Notes under the pieces: generated by a model | What the model was told of the DNA's origin: nothing | What the model saw: the letters and a program-made list of their open reading frames with translations, nothing else | Database searches by the model: none | Assembly (NCBI GenBank): GCA_963703945.1 | Contig: CAVPGM010000022.1 | Coordinates: 34,951 to 98,950, forward strand | Reading direction: 5' to 3' | Length of the DNA: 64,000 nucleotides | Source: JALORV01 sp963703945 | Lineage (GTDB): Bacteria > Pseudomonadota > Gammaproteobacteria > Burkholderiales > Burkholderiaceae_F | Program-made: the position numbers and the translations under genes | Part shown: one piece after another, positions 24,174-33,674 of the stretch | Layout: the number at the start of each line of letters is the position of its first letter | Position numbering within the stretch: position 1 is the stretch's first letter

Positions 24174-26723
24174 ATGATCTCCTGGCTGCTCGTGCACCTT
24201 TCCGGCGGCTACGCGCGCCACCACCCGTTGCGGGCGATCGTGCAGGTAATCGCGATCGCCGTCGGCGTCGCGCTCGGATATGCGGTCAACCTGATCAACG
24301 CATCCGCGCTCGACGAGTTCTCCGGCGCGGTGCGGCACGTGCTCGGCCAGTCGGATTTCACCATCAGCGGCGGACGGACGGGTTTCGACGAGCAGCTGTA
24401 CGCGCAGATCGCCGCGCTGCCCGAAGTGGAAATCGCTAGCCCGGTGGTCGAGGTCGAGGCGCCCGTGCCGTCGCAGCCGCTCTCGGCGTCCGGATTCGCG
24501 ACGCTGCGCGTGGTGGGCATCGATGTCTTCCGCATCGCACCGCTGGCGCCGGCAATGGTCGGCGAGCCGGTCCCCGGAGTCGACCGGCAGCATTCGCTAA
24601 TCGGCGACGGACTGTATCTGTCGCCGGCGGCACTCGAACGTTTTCGGCTCCAGCCGGGCGACACGCTGAACCTGCAGGTCGGACCGCACGTGGCCGCGTT
24701 TAAGGTCGCCGGTCGCCTGCCGGGCGCGCGCGCCGACGAGGAATTGGCCGTCATCGATATCGCAGCGGCGCAGACGCGCTTCAACCAGCTCGGCCGGCTG
24801 CACCGGATCGACGTCAAGCTCGCGCCGAATGCTCAGGCAGCACACGCACGGGAAAAGATTGCCGCGCTGCTGCCGGCCGGCGTGACACTCAACACGCCGG
24901 ACGAAACAGCGCAACGCGTGTCGAACGTATCGCGCGCCTACCGGGTCAACCTGAATGTCCTCGCGCTGGTGGCGCTCTTCACCGGTGCCTTCCTGGTGTT
25001 CTCCCTGCAGGCACAGGCTGGAATGGCCCGCCGCACCGAACTCGCTTTCCTGCGCATCAGCGGCGTCACTGCATCCGAACTCGAGCGCCTGCTGATCGCA
25101 GAATCCGCAGTGGCCGGCGTGATCGGCAGCGCACTGGGCCTCGCGCTCGGCGTGCTGCTGGCGAGCGCCGCGCTCGCGGTGCTGGGCGGCGATCTCGGCA
25201 GCGGCTTCTTCTCAGGGACGCGCCCGTCGCTCACGATCGATCCCGGCTGGACGATCGCCTTCTTTGCACTGGGGATCGCGGCGGCGATGGTCGGCGGCTG
25301 GGTGCCTGCGCACGACGCCGCGCGCGTCGAGCCTGCGGTCGCACTGAAGCCTGCGTCCGATGGCGAAGCATCGAAGCCGCCGGGCACACGCTGGCGTGCG
25401 GCGGCCGTGCTGGCACTCGGTGCTGGCGCGGCATGGCTGCCGCCGATCGGCGACCTACCGATCTTCGGTTATGTCTCGATCGCGCTGCTGCTGCTCGGCG
25501 CGATCATGCTGCAGCCTCGCGTGGCTCGCCTGGTTTTCGGCCGCATCGGCCGTGCCAGCAGCGCCTCGCGCAGCGTCTCGTGGCTGGGGGCGACCACGCG
25601 GCTGGCACAGGCGCCTTCAAGCGCGGCGATTGGTCTCGCGGGCATCGTCGCGAGCTTTGCACTGATGGTGGCGATGGCAACGATGGTCACCAGTTTCCGG
25701 CACTCGCTCGATGTCTGGCTGCGCGAGGTCCTGCCCGCGGACCTGTATGCGCGGGCCGGCAGCCGCGGCGAGTCGACGACGACCGCCTGGTTCTCGGAAC
25801 ACGATCGTGCGCTGCTCGCATCCGCTCCCGGCGTGCAGCGGGCCGATTTCTCGCGATTCGCGCGCGTCGCGCTCGATCCGAAGCGGTCGCCGGTGACGCT
25901 GGTGATCCGTCCGATCGACGCTGATCGCCCGGCGCTGCCGCTGGTCGGCCCCGTGCGCGCATGGAAAGCCGGTGATCCGCCGCCGGCGTGGATCTCGGAA
26001 CCGTTCGGCGAACTGTATGGCACCGCGGTCGGCGAGCGGCTGATGATTCCGCTGGCCGGAGCGCAGCACGAGTTCCTGGTGGTTGGCACCTGGCGCGACT
26101 ACGCGCGTCAGACCGGCGCGATCGCGCTGCGCGAATCGGATTACCAGCGGATCACCGGCGACACGACCCGGACCGATGCGGCACTTTGGCTCGCGCCCGG
26201 TGTGCGAGCGAACGACGTCGTCGACGCGGTGCGAGACCGACTGGATCTCGGCGCGCAGGTCGAATTCCTGCAGCCCGGCGACATCCGCAAGCTGAGTCTG
26301 GAAATATTCGACCGCAGTTTCGCCGTGACCTACCTGCTGGAAATCGCGGCCATCGTGATCGGACTGATCGGTATTGCGACGACGTTCTCGTCCCAGGCGC
26401 TGGCGCGCACGCGTGAGTTCGGCATGTTGCGGCACCTCGGCGTCACCCGCACGCAGATCCTCGGGCAGTTCGCGATCGAAGGCCTGCTGGTGACGCTGCT
26501 GGGCGTGGCCAGCGGGCTGGTGGTCGGCTTCGCGGTGTCGCTGGTGCTGATCCACGTGATCAATCCGCAGTCGTTCCACTGGTCGATGGAACTGCACGTT
26601 CCCGCGGGCCTGATCGCCGCGTTGGTGGCCGCGCTGCTCGCGACCGCGGCGGCAACGGCCGTGCTGGCCGGTCGCCGCGCAGTATCGATCGATGCGGTGC
26701 GCGCGGTCAGCGATGACTGGTAG
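24174..26723 (+). CDS. FtsX-family ABC transporter permease
   Basis: An inner-membrane protein of 849 residues. An N-terminal helix (IVQVIAIAVGVALGYAVNLI) is followed by a large periplasmic MacB-like domain, three helices around residues 260-400, a central pair near 420-520, a second periplasmic part, and a last FtsX bundle (FAVTYLLEIAAIVIGLIGIA, then GLLVTLLGVASGLVVGFAVS). Two FtsX units in one chain are typical of the YbbP/AttF-G type. The ATG lies two bases after a MITE-like element and no good ribosome binding site is visible except AGATAGG from the element end. It overlaps the next gene by 11 bases. Confidence 0.9.
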   Translation: MISWLLVHLSGGYARHHPLRAIVQVIAIAVGVALGYAVNLINASALDEFSGAVRHVLGQSDFTISGGRTGFDEQLYAQIAALPEVEIASPVVEVEAPVPSQPLSASGFATLRVVGIDVFRIAPLAPAMVGEPVPGVDRQHSLIGDGLYLSPAALERFRLQPGDTLNLQVGPHVAAFKVAGRLPGARADEELAVIDIAAAQTRFNQLGRLHRIDVKLAPNAQAAHAREKIAALLPAGVTLNTPDETAQRVSNVSRAYRVNLNVLALVALFTGAFLVFSLQAQAGMARRTELAFLRISGVTASELERLLIAESAVAGVIGSALGLALGVLLASAALAVLGGDLGSGFFSGTRPSLTIDPGWTIAFFALGIAAAMVGGWVPAHDAARVEPAVALKPASDGEASKPPGTRWRAAAVLALGAGAAWLPPIGDLPIFGYVSIALLLLGAIMLQPRVARLVFGRIGRASSASRSVSWLGATTRLAQAPSSAAIGLAGIVASFALMVAMATMVTSFRHSLDVWLREVLPADLYARAGSRGESTTTAWFSEHDRALLASAPGVQRADFSRFARVALDPKRSPVTLVIRPIDADRPALPLVGPVRAWKAGDPPPAWISEPFGELYGTAVGERLMIPLAGAQHEFLVVGTWRDYARQTGAIALRESDYQRITGDTTRTDAALWLAPGVRANDVVDAVRDRLDLGAQVEFLQPGDIRKLSLEIFDRSFAVTYLLEIAAIVIGLIGIATTFSSQALARTREFGMLRHLGVTRTQILGQFAIEGLLVTLLGVASGLVVGFAVSLVLIHVINPQSFHWSMELHVPAGLIAALVAALLATAAATAVLAGRRAVSIDAVRAVSDDW

Positions 26724-27816
26724 CGACCGCATGCTCGCGTCGTTCGACCGACGGACCCTGCTGCTCGCCGGCGGCGCATTGCCGCTTGCGCTGCTGGCGC
26801 GCGAACCGATCGACTATCCACCCATCGTGCCGCGGCCACTGGTGTTTCCGCGCGATCACGGCGCACACCCCGATTTCCGCACCGAGTGGTGGTACCTGAC
26901 CGGCTGGCTCGACGGCCGCGCCGGCGAGACATTCGGTTTTCAGCTGACATTCTTCCGGGTGCGCACTCCGTTGCCCGCATCCGCCAGCCGCTTCGCGCCC
27001 AACCAGCTCGTCATCGGCCACGCGGCGATCGCCTCGACGGCTCGCGGTGCGTTGCTGCACGAGGAGCACGTACAGCGCACCGGTTTCGGGCTGGTCGAGG
27101 CCGCAGAGGCCGACACCGACGTGCGTCTCGATCGCTGGCATTTTGCCCGCGACGCCGGGAGCGGCGAGTACCGGGCGACGATACCGGCGCGTTTGTTCAC
27201 TCTCGACCTTACCGGCCGACCGACACAGCCCGTGCTGCTGCAGGGTCGCGACGGCTTTTCACAGAAGGGACCGTTGGCCGAGCAGGCCAGCCTGTACTAC
27301 AGCCAGCCGCAGCTCGCGGTGCAGGCGAAGCTCATGGTGGACGGAGCGGCGCAGGAACTGACGGGCATCGGCTGGCTCGACCACGAATGGTCGAGCAGCG
27401 TTCTCGGCGAAGATGCGGCCGGCTGGGACTGGGTTGGCATGAACCTCGATGACGGCACCGCGCTCACCGCATTTCGCATCCGGCCACGTGGCACGGGACT
27501 GGCGATTCACACCTACGCTTCGCTGCGTGGACCAGGAGCGCCAGTGCGCACCTTCGGCGGCGACGCCGTCGCGTTCGAGCCGCTCACGCAGTGGCGCTCA
27601 CCGCGCACCGGCGCCCAGTATCCGGTCGCGCAGCGCCTGCGCATCGGCGACCGTACCTTCGAGACGCGGCCGCTGATGACCGACCAGGAGCTCGATGCGC
27701 GCGCGTCGACCGGCGCGGTGTACTGGGAGGGCGCGAGCCAACTGATCGAAGCGGGTCGTCCTGTCGGACGCGGCTATCTGGAGATGACCGGATACTTCGC
27801 CCCGATGAAGCTGTAG
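26713..27816 (+). CDS. AttH-like lipocalin/CrtC-domain hydrolase-like protein
   Basis: A 367-residue exported protein. After MLASFDRRTLLLAGGALPLA, a Tat-like signal, come the hallmarks of the CrtC/AttH family: RDHGAHPDFRTEWWYLTGW, FQLTFFRVRTPLP, the central ELTGIGWLDHEWSSSVLGED and the end GYLEMTGYFAP. In several bacteria this gene is encoded with an ABC ATPase and an FtsX permease, as here, and is thought to process or carry a lipid-like substrate. An alternative start is at 26731. The first codons overlap the permease stop, so the pair is translationally coupled. Confidence 0.88.
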   Translation: MTGSDRMLASFDRRTLLLAGGALPLALLAREPIDYPPIVPRPLVFPRDHGAHPDFRTEWWYLTGWLDGRAGETFGFQLTFFRVRTPLPASASRFAPNQLVIGHAAIASTARGALLHEEHVQRTGFGLVEAAEADTDVRLDRWHFARDAGSGEYRATIPARLFTLDLTGRPTQPVLLQGRDGFSQKGPLAEQASLYYSQPQLAVQAKLMVDGAAQELTGIGWLDHEWSSSVLGEDAAGWDWVGMNLDDGTALTAFRIRPRGTGLAIHTYASLRGPGAPVRTFGGDAVAFEPLTQWRSPRTGAQYPVAQRLRIGDRTFETRPLMTDQELDARASTGAVYWEGASQLIEAGRPVGRGYLEMTGYFAPMKL

Positions 27817-27864
27817 CTCGTCGAATCACGGTCACCATCCGCGGCCCGCAGAGAAGGAATCAAC

Positions 27865-28263
27865 ATGGGGACCACATTGCACTGGCCCGCGCTCGTCACG
27901 CTGGCTACGCTCGTGCTGCTGTTCGGCTGCGCCTGGCTCGTCGGATGGGCGCGCGGCAAGTACACGGTGCGCGCGCCGGCAACCACCGGTCCCGAGGCGT
28001 TCGATCGCGCGTTCCGCGTGCAGATGAACACGCTCGAGAACGCGGTGATCTTCCTGCCGGCGCTGTGGCTGGCGGCGCTCTATTTCAGCCCGCGTGTCGC
28101 CGCCGCGCTCGGCGCAGTCTGGATCGTCGCGCGCGTCTGGTATGCGTTCGCCTATGCGCGTGACGCGAAGCGCCGCGGTCCTCCTTTCGTCATCGCCTAC
28201 ATCGCCTGGGCCGCGCTGATGCTGCTTGCGCTGTGGGGCATCCTGACCTCCCCGCTCTGGTGA
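27865..28263 (+). CDS. MAPEG family membrane protein
   Basis: A 132-residue inner-membrane protein with four helices. The typical family pattern is visible: RAFRVQMNTLENAVIFLPAL (glutathione-binding region with Glu-Asn), then LYFSPRVAAALGAVWIVARV and WYAFAYARDAKRRG. MAPEG proteins include glutathione transferases and eicosanoid enzymes; bacterial members mostly detoxify. A GAGAAGGA ribosome binding site precedes the ATG. It is followed by the ABC exporter after 8 bases. Confidence 0.88.
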   Translation: MGTTLHWPALVTLATLVLLFGCAWLVGWARGKYTVRAPATTGPEAFDRAFRVQMNTLENAVIFLPALWLAALYFSPRVAAALGAVWIVARVWYAFAYARDAKRRGPPFVIAYIAWAALMLLALWGILTSPLW

Positions 28264-28271
28264 GCCGGCCA

Positions 28272-30059
28272 ATGGCAGGGACCGCACCCGCGCCCCGCCG
28301 GCTCAGGCCGCTGCGCGGACTGCTGCCGTTCATTGCGCCCTACAAGCGCCAGGTCGCGCTCGCCCTCGTGTTTCTCGTGCTCGCGGCGGGCTCCACGCTG
28401 GCAGTACCGTATGCGGTTCGACTGCTGGTCGACCACGGGCTCGCATTGCCGGGCGCGGGCGACCTGGGCGAAAAACTGGTCGCCATACGCGGACGGTTCG
28501 GATTGCTGTTCCTGGTGTCCGTCGCACTCGGCGTATTCACCGCGGGCCGCTTCTTCATGGTGACGTGGATCGGCGAACGCGTGACCGCCGACCTGCGGCA
28601 GGCGGTCTACTCGCACGTGCTGACGCAGAGTCCGCAGTTCTTCGAGACGCTGAAGACCGGGGAAGTGCTGTCGCGCCTGACGACCGACACGACGGTCATC
28701 CAGAACGCCGTCGGCTCCAGCATCTCGATGGGCCTGCGCAACGCGGTGCTGTTCGCGGGCGGCATTGCGATGCTGATCGCCACCAGTCCGCGGCTGATGC
28801 TGACCGTCCTCGGCATCATCGCGCTGGTGGTGGCGCCTGCGATGCTGATCGGCGGCCGCGTGCGCCGCCTGTCGCGCGCGAGCCAGGACCGCATCGCCGA
28901 CTCCAGCGCGATCGCCGGCGAAGTGCTCAACGCGGTGCCGGTGGTGCAGAGCTTCACGCAGCAACGGGCGGAAACGACGCGGTTCGGTGCGGCCAACGAA
29001 CTGGCGTTCGCCGCTTCGATCCGTCGCACCGGCACGCGCGCGCTGCTGACCGCCTTTCTGATCATCGGCATCTTCGGTTCGCTGCTGTACGGCCTGTACG
29101 GCGGCGTTCAGGCAGTGATGGCGGGCCGCATCAGCGCCGGGGAGCTCAGCCAGACCGCGCTCTACATCATGGTGGTGGCAGGGGCAGTGGCTGTGCTGGC
29201 CGAAGTCTGGGGTGAACTGCTGCGTGCATCGGGCGCGACCGAGCGCTTGATGGAACTGCTGGACCACCGGTCACCGATCGCGAACCCCCCGCATCCGGTG
29301 CCATTGCCGCGTGTCGATGGCGGCGGGATGCGGGTGCGCTTCGACGGCGTGAGGTTCATCTATCCGTCCCGACCGCAGCACGCGGTGCTGGCGGATTTCA
29401 CGCTGGCGGTCGAACCGGGGCAAACGGTGGCGCTGGTCGGCCCGTCCGGTGCGGGCAAGAGCACGGTGTTTCAGCTGCTGCAGCGTTTCTACGACATCGA
29501 TTCGGGGCGCCTCGAGGTCGACGGTGTCGATGTGCGTGCGCTTTCGCTCGACGATCTGCGGCGCCACGTTGCCGTTGTGCCGCAGGAGGCGACCATCTTC
29601 TCGGGATCGGTGCTCGACAACATCCGCTACGGCCGCCCCGACGCAAGCGAAGTCGAGGCGCTGGCGGCGGCCCGTGCCGCGCGCGTCGAGGAGTTCGCGG
29701 TGCGGCTGCCCGAGGGCTACGGGACCGAAGTCGGAGAACGCGGCGTGCGCCTTTCGGGCGGGCAGCGACAGCGCATGGCCATTGCGCGTGCGATCCTGAA
29801 GGACGCGCCGTTGCTGCTGCTCGACGAAGCCACCTCCGCGCTGGATGCAGAGAGCGAACGCGCGGTTCAATCCGCGCTCGAGATTGCGATGAGGGGCCGC
29901 ACCACGATCGTGATCGCGCACCGGCTCGCGACGGTGCAGCGGGCCGACCGGATCTTCGTGCTCGACCACGGCCGCATCGTCGATGCGGGCACGCATGCCG
30001 AACTGATCGCCCGCGGTGGCCTGTATGGTCGCCTCGCCGCGCTGCAGTTCACCGCCTGA
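28272..30059 (+). CDS. ABC exporter, MsbA/LmrA-like half transporter
   Basis: A fused membrane and ATPase protein of 595 residues. Six helices occupy roughly residues 20-320. The ATPase has Walker A GPSGAGKSTVFQL, Q loop VPQEATIFSGSVLDNIRYG, signature RLSGGQRQRMAIARAIL, Walker B LLLLDEATSALD and the switch His in VIAHRLATVQ. No N-terminal C39 peptidase domain is present, so it is not a double-glycine peptide processor. The chosen start, MAGTAPAPRRLRPLRG, follows the MAPEG stop by eight bases. The substrate could be a lipid or drug. Confidence 0.92.
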   Translation: MAGTAPAPRRLRPLRGLLPFIAPYKRQVALALVFLVLAAGSTLAVPYAVRLLVDHGLALPGAGDLGEKLVAIRGRFGLLFLVSVALGVFTAGRFFMVTWIGERVTADLRQAVYSHVLTQSPQFFETLKTGEVLSRLTTDTTVIQNAVGSSISMGLRNAVLFAGGIAMLIATSPRLMLTVLGIIALVVAPAMLIGGRVRRLSRASQDRIADSSAIAGEVLNAVPVVQSFTQQRAETTRFGAANELAFAASIRRTGTRALLTAFLIIGIFGSLLYGLYGGVQAVMAGRISAGELSQTALYIMVVAGAVAVLAEVWGELLRASGATERLMELLDHRSPIANPPHPVPLPRVDGGGMRVRFDGVRFIYPSRPQHAVLADFTLAVEPGQTVALVGPSGAGKSTVFQLLQRFYDIDSGRLEVDGVDVRALSLDDLRRHVAVVPQEATIFSGSVLDNIRYGRPDASEVEALAAARAARVEEFAVRLPEGYGTEVGERGVRLSGGQRQRMAIARAILKDAPLLLLDEATSALDAESERAVQSALEIAMRGRTTIVIAHRLATVQRADRIFVLDHGRIVDAGTHAELIARGGLYGRLAALQFTA

Positions 30060-30136
30060 CGCAGCTCATATGACGGCCCGAGCATCCGAGGCGCCGGCAG
30101 GGGCACGACGACGACGCTGCCGCAACGCCAGATCAG

Positions 30137-31888
30137 TTACATCGAGATCGAGCCCTCGCGGAACTCGGTCCGGTCAAGCCAGACGTTGACCAGCACCGGC
30201 CGCCCGCTTTGTGCGGCGGCGCGTGCCTGCTGAAGGACCGGCTCGACTTCGGCGCGCTGACGGATGACCAGGCCGGTCGCGCCAAACCCCTGCACCACCG
30301 CGTGGTAGTCGCTGCGTGCGAGCACCGTGGCGACATCGTCTTTCAGCATCTTGACCTGTTCGCGCGCAATCTGCGCCCAGCTCGCATCGTTGCCGACGAC
30401 TGCGATCACTGGCACGCCATGCCGCACGAACGTGTCGAACTCGACCAGGCCGTAGCCGCTGGCCCCATCGCCCCAGATCAGCCAGACCTCGCTGCCCGGC
30501 CGCGCGAGCGCTGCCCCGAGCGCGAAGCCCGCGCCGACGCCGAGCGTGCCGAAGGCGCCGGGATCGAGCCATGACAGCGGGCCGCGCGGGCGCAGGATGT
30601 AGGAAGCGGTCGCCACGAAATCGCCGCCGTCGGCGACCATCATCGCGTTGTCGCCGGCCACACGATCGAGCGTGCGGAGGAAGTCGATCGGATTGACGTG
30701 CTCGCCCACCGCGGCGGCCTGGGCGTCGATCTCGCGTTCGCGCTCTTCGTCACGCGCGCGCAACTGCGCGACCCAGTCGGCCCGCGAGGCGCGGTCGGCA
30801 AGGCGCTGTGACAGCGTCTCCATCGACAGGCCGGCATCGCCGATCAGCGCAATGTCCGGGCGCCGGTTGAGCCGCGCGTCCTTTCGGCTGCGATTGGCGG
30901 CAATCAGCGTGGCCGAACGCCGCACGTGGCGGCCGTAGTCGAGACGGAAATCGCACGGCACGCCCGCCAGCAGCACACAGTCGGCCTCTCGCAACGCATT
31001 GCGGCGCGCATGCCGCATCTGCAGTGGATGGTTCGAACCGAGCAGTCCGCGCGCCATTCCCGAAAGGTAGACCGGGACGCCAAGCCGCATCACCGAGCGC
31101 GCAATCGCACTGGCATGGTCGGCGACCACCAGCGCCTGGCTGCCGATCACGAAGAGCGGCCGCTCAGCCTTGGCGAGCGCTTCTGCGGCGTGCGCGATCG
31201 AAGCATCCGGGGCATGCGGCGATTCCACCGTGACCGCCGTCGGCGTGCCGGCGTCCGTCGCTCCGGCGAACATCCGCGCGGCATGCCGGTTCAGGTACCA
31301 GCGCAATATCCGGTCGCCAAGCGCCGTGCCCTTGCCCGCTGCGTCGGCATACCACTGGCGGATCAACGCTTCGTCATATAGAAGGTCGACCGCGCATTCG
31401 ACGAAGACCGGACCCGGCACTCCGCTCGCTGCGGTGTGCAGCGCATCGTTCACCGCCGGACCGAGTTCGCGTACGCGCTTGACCTGGGCAACGTGCTTCA
31501 CGTGAGGTGCAATCAGCGCGCGCTGGTCGATGTCCTGCAGCGCGCCGCGGCCCTGCAGCGCGGTGGGCGTGCCACCGCCGATCAGCACGACCGGGCTCTG
31601 GGCCATCTGCGCGTTCTTGAGCGCGGTGATCGTGTTGGTCAGTCCCGGTCCGGCAGTGACTGCGGCTACGCCGGGCCGTCCGGTCAGCCGCGCCACCGCG
31701 TCGGCGGCGAACACCGCGGTCGCTTCGTCGCGCGTATCGACCACGCGGATGCCGCGCGCCTTGGAGGCGGCCAGAATGGGCGAGATGTGGCCGCCGCACA
31801 GCGTGAAGAGGAACGGGACGCGGTGCGCCGCCAGCACCTCGGCAACACGGTCGCCGCCGTGCCGGGTGGGCAATGACCTTTGCTCCAT
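30137..31888 (-). CDS. Thiamine-diphosphate enzyme, acetolactate synthase-like
   Basis: A 583-residue member of the acetolactate synthase/oxalyl-CoA decarboxylase superfamily. The catalytic Glu of the PYR domain is in VDTRDEATAVFAADAVARL, and the thiamine-binding segment of the PP domain is WLIWGDGASGYGLVEFDTF with GNDASWAQIAREQVK. The sequence is closer to ILVBL/2-hydroxyacyl-CoA lyase-type proteins than to biosynthetic IlvB. No small IlvN subunit is present. It precedes the stop-to-start spaced acyl-CoA ligase by six bases (31888 to 31895), the ligase being upstream in the same direction, so they form an operon. A role in 2-hydroxyacyl-CoA cleavage is plausible but not shown. Confidence 0.85.
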   Translation of the reverse strand: MEQRSLPTRHGGDRVAEVLAAHRVPFLFTLCGGHISPILAASKARGIRVVDTRDEATAVFAADAVARLTGRPGVAAVTAGPGLTNTITALKNAQMAQSPVVLIGGGTPTALQGRGALQDIDQRALIAPHVKHVAQVKRVRELGPAVNDALHTAASGVPGPVFVECAVDLLYDEALIRQWYADAAGKGTALGDRILRWYLNRHAARMFAGATDAGTPTAVTVESPHAPDASIAHAAEALAKAERPLFVIGSQALVVADHASAIARSVMRLGVPVYLSGMARGLLGSNHPLQMRHARRNALREADCVLLAGVPCDFRLDYGRHVRRSATLIAANRSRKDARLNRRPDIALIGDAGLSMETLSQRLADRASRADWVAQLRARDEEREREIDAQAAAVGEHVNPIDFLRTLDRVAGDNAMMVADGGDFVATASYILRPRGPLSWLDPGAFGTLGVGAGFALGAALARPGSEVWLIWGDGASGYGLVEFDTFVRHGVPVIAVVGNDASWAQIAREQVKMLKDDVATVLARSDYHAVVQGFGATGLVIRQRAEVEPVLQQARAAAQSGRPVLVNVWLDRTEFREGSISM

Positions 31889-31894
31889 GCGGCC

Positions 31895-33571
31895 TCAGTG
31901 CCAGTGCACGCGCCGTCCGGTCGCGTACCAGCTGCCGACATGCGGCTCCATCGCCTTCTCGATGCGGTTACGCCGCACCTTCATGGTCGGTGTCAGGAAA
32001 CCGTTCTCGATCGACCACGGGTCCTGCGCCACGACGATCATCTGCAGTTGCTCGTGATCAGCTACTGCGCCGTTCACCTGCTGCAGCAGCTGATGCATCT
32101 CCTGTTCGACCTGCGCTCGCAGATCGGCCTCGCGCAGCCGCGGCCGCAGGTTCTCGGCCAGGATCACCATCGCATACGCCGCCGGCTGGCCGACACCGGA
32201 GACGAGCGACAACTCGATCATCGGGTGCGCGTTGATGCGGTTTTCGATCGGCGCCGGTGCAACGTACTTGCCCTTGGCCGTCTTGAAGAGTTCCTTCGCA
32301 CGGCCGGTCAGCCTGAGCATGCCACCGGTACCCCTTTCGCCGAGGTCCCCGGTGCGGAAGAAGCCGTCTTCGGTGAAAGAGGCTGCGGTCAGTTCCGGCT
32401 GCTTGTAGTAGCCACTGCACTGGCCGGGGGACTTGATCAGGATCTCGCCCTCCGGACTCAGTTTGACCTCGACGCCGGGCAGCGGCACGCCGACATAGCC
32501 CGGCGCGTTGTGCTCCTCGTCCGAAATGTGCGAATACGAGCTGTCTTCGGTCATGCCGTAGCCTTCGTAGAGCGGCAGTCCGATGCGGCGGTACCAGGAG
32601 ATCAGCTCGGGCGGAATCGGCGCCGAGCCGCTGCCGGCGAGCTTGACCTGATCGAGCCCTAGGCCCTTCAGCACCTTCTTCGCGACAATCCTGCCGAGGA
32701 TCGGAATGCCGAGCAGCCGGTCGAGCTTGGCCGGCGGCATCTTGGCGAACACGCCCTGCTGGAACTTGAGCCAGAGTCGTGGCACGGACAGGAACAGCGT
32801 CGGCCGCGCTCGCTGCAGGTCCTGCAGGAAGGTCTCGAGCGCCTCCGCGAAGAACAGATGGACGTTGCCATCGGAGAGCGCCATGGCTTCGACCCAGGTG
32901 CGCTCGAAGCTGTGCGCCAACGGCAGATACGACAGCATGCGCATCTCGTCGCCGCCGACACGGCGCCGCAGATCGGTCGCGACCAGTGCGCCGGCGCGCG
33001 AGAAGGCGTCGAAGCGGATCATCACGCCCTTCGGGGTTCCGGTCGATCCCGAGGTGTAAATCAGCATCGCCAGTTCGTCGGGCTCGCGCCGCGGCCGCCC
33101 TGACAGTGGCTCTGTGCGCACCACGATCGCGTCCCAGTTGTCGAACTCGGTCTTCGGCGCGAGCGGGAACGCGACGCACGGCAGTCCCGACGGCACGCCG
33201 GACTTCTGCTGCGGCCAGCTGTCGAGCTTGCCGACGAAAAGCAGGCTCGCCTCGCTGTGCGTCAGCACGTAGTTGATCGTCTCGGCCGTTTCGGTGGGGA
33301 AGATCGCCACCGTCGTGTAGCCCGCCATCCAGATCGCCAGCTCCGCCATGATGAAATGCGCGCAGTTCTTCGACAAAATGGCGATGCGCGCGCCGCGCGG
33401 GAACCCCTGACTCTGCAGGTAGGCCGCCATCCGCCGCGACTGGTCCACCACCTGCCCCCAGGCGTAATCCACCACCTGGTTGTTGCCGATCGGCTGCGTC
33501 ATGTAGATGCGGTCGCGAAGCTTGTCCTCGTGATCGAGGACGTAATCCAGCATCAGCCGGTCTTGTGCCAT
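31895..33571 (-). CDS. Long-chain acyl-CoA synthetase (AMP-forming)
   Basis: A 558-residue adenylate-forming enzyme. The P-loop is MLIYTSGSTGTPKGVMIRFD, and the fatty-acid linker motif region reads PLYEGYGMTEDSSYSHIS. The A8 region is FFRTGDLGERG with LRLTGRAKELFKTAKGKYVA, which is the long-chain/bubblegum type of FadD. The C-terminal catalytic Lys region is LTPTMKVRRNRIE. It activates fatty acids with ATP and CoA. It is upstream of, and six bases from, the TPP enzyme gene. Confidence 0.9.
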   Translation of the reverse strand: MAQDRLMLDYVLDHEDKLRDRIYMTQPIGNNQVVDYAWGQVVDQSRRMAAYLQSQGFPRGARIAILSKNCAHFIMAELAIWMAGYTTVAIFPTETAETINYVLTHSEASLLFVGKLDSWPQQKSGVPSGLPCVAFPLAPKTEFDNWDAIVVRTEPLSGRPRREPDELAMLIYTSGSTGTPKGVMIRFDAFSRAGALVATDLRRRVGGDEMRMLSYLPLAHSFERTWVEAMALSDGNVHLFFAEALETFLQDLQRARPTLFLSVPRLWLKFQQGVFAKMPPAKLDRLLGIPILGRIVAKKVLKGLGLDQVKLAGSGSAPIPPELISWYRRIGLPLYEGYGMTEDSSYSHISDEEHNAPGYVGVPLPGVEVKLSPEGEILIKSPGQCSGYYKQPELTAASFTEDGFFRTGDLGERGTGGMLRLTGRAKELFKTAKGKYVAPAPIENRINAHPMIELSLVSGVGQPAAYAMVILAENLRPRLREADLRAQVEQEMHQLLQQVNGAVADHEQLQMIVVAQDPWSIENGFLTPTMKVRRNRIEKAMEPHVGSWYATGRRVHWH

Positions 33572-33674
33572 GTCTCCTCCGTCGCGGTCTGCCGCCGCGG
33601 GTGGCGCAGACTACACCGACCTGCACGGCGCGACCACGTCGATGAACCGGTGGCAGGCCGATAGAATCCCATCC

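Noticed and set aside
28272..30059. The ABC exporter as exporter for the double-glycine peptide
   Set aside because: It has no N-terminal C39 peptidase domain and lies 12 kb away with other partners.
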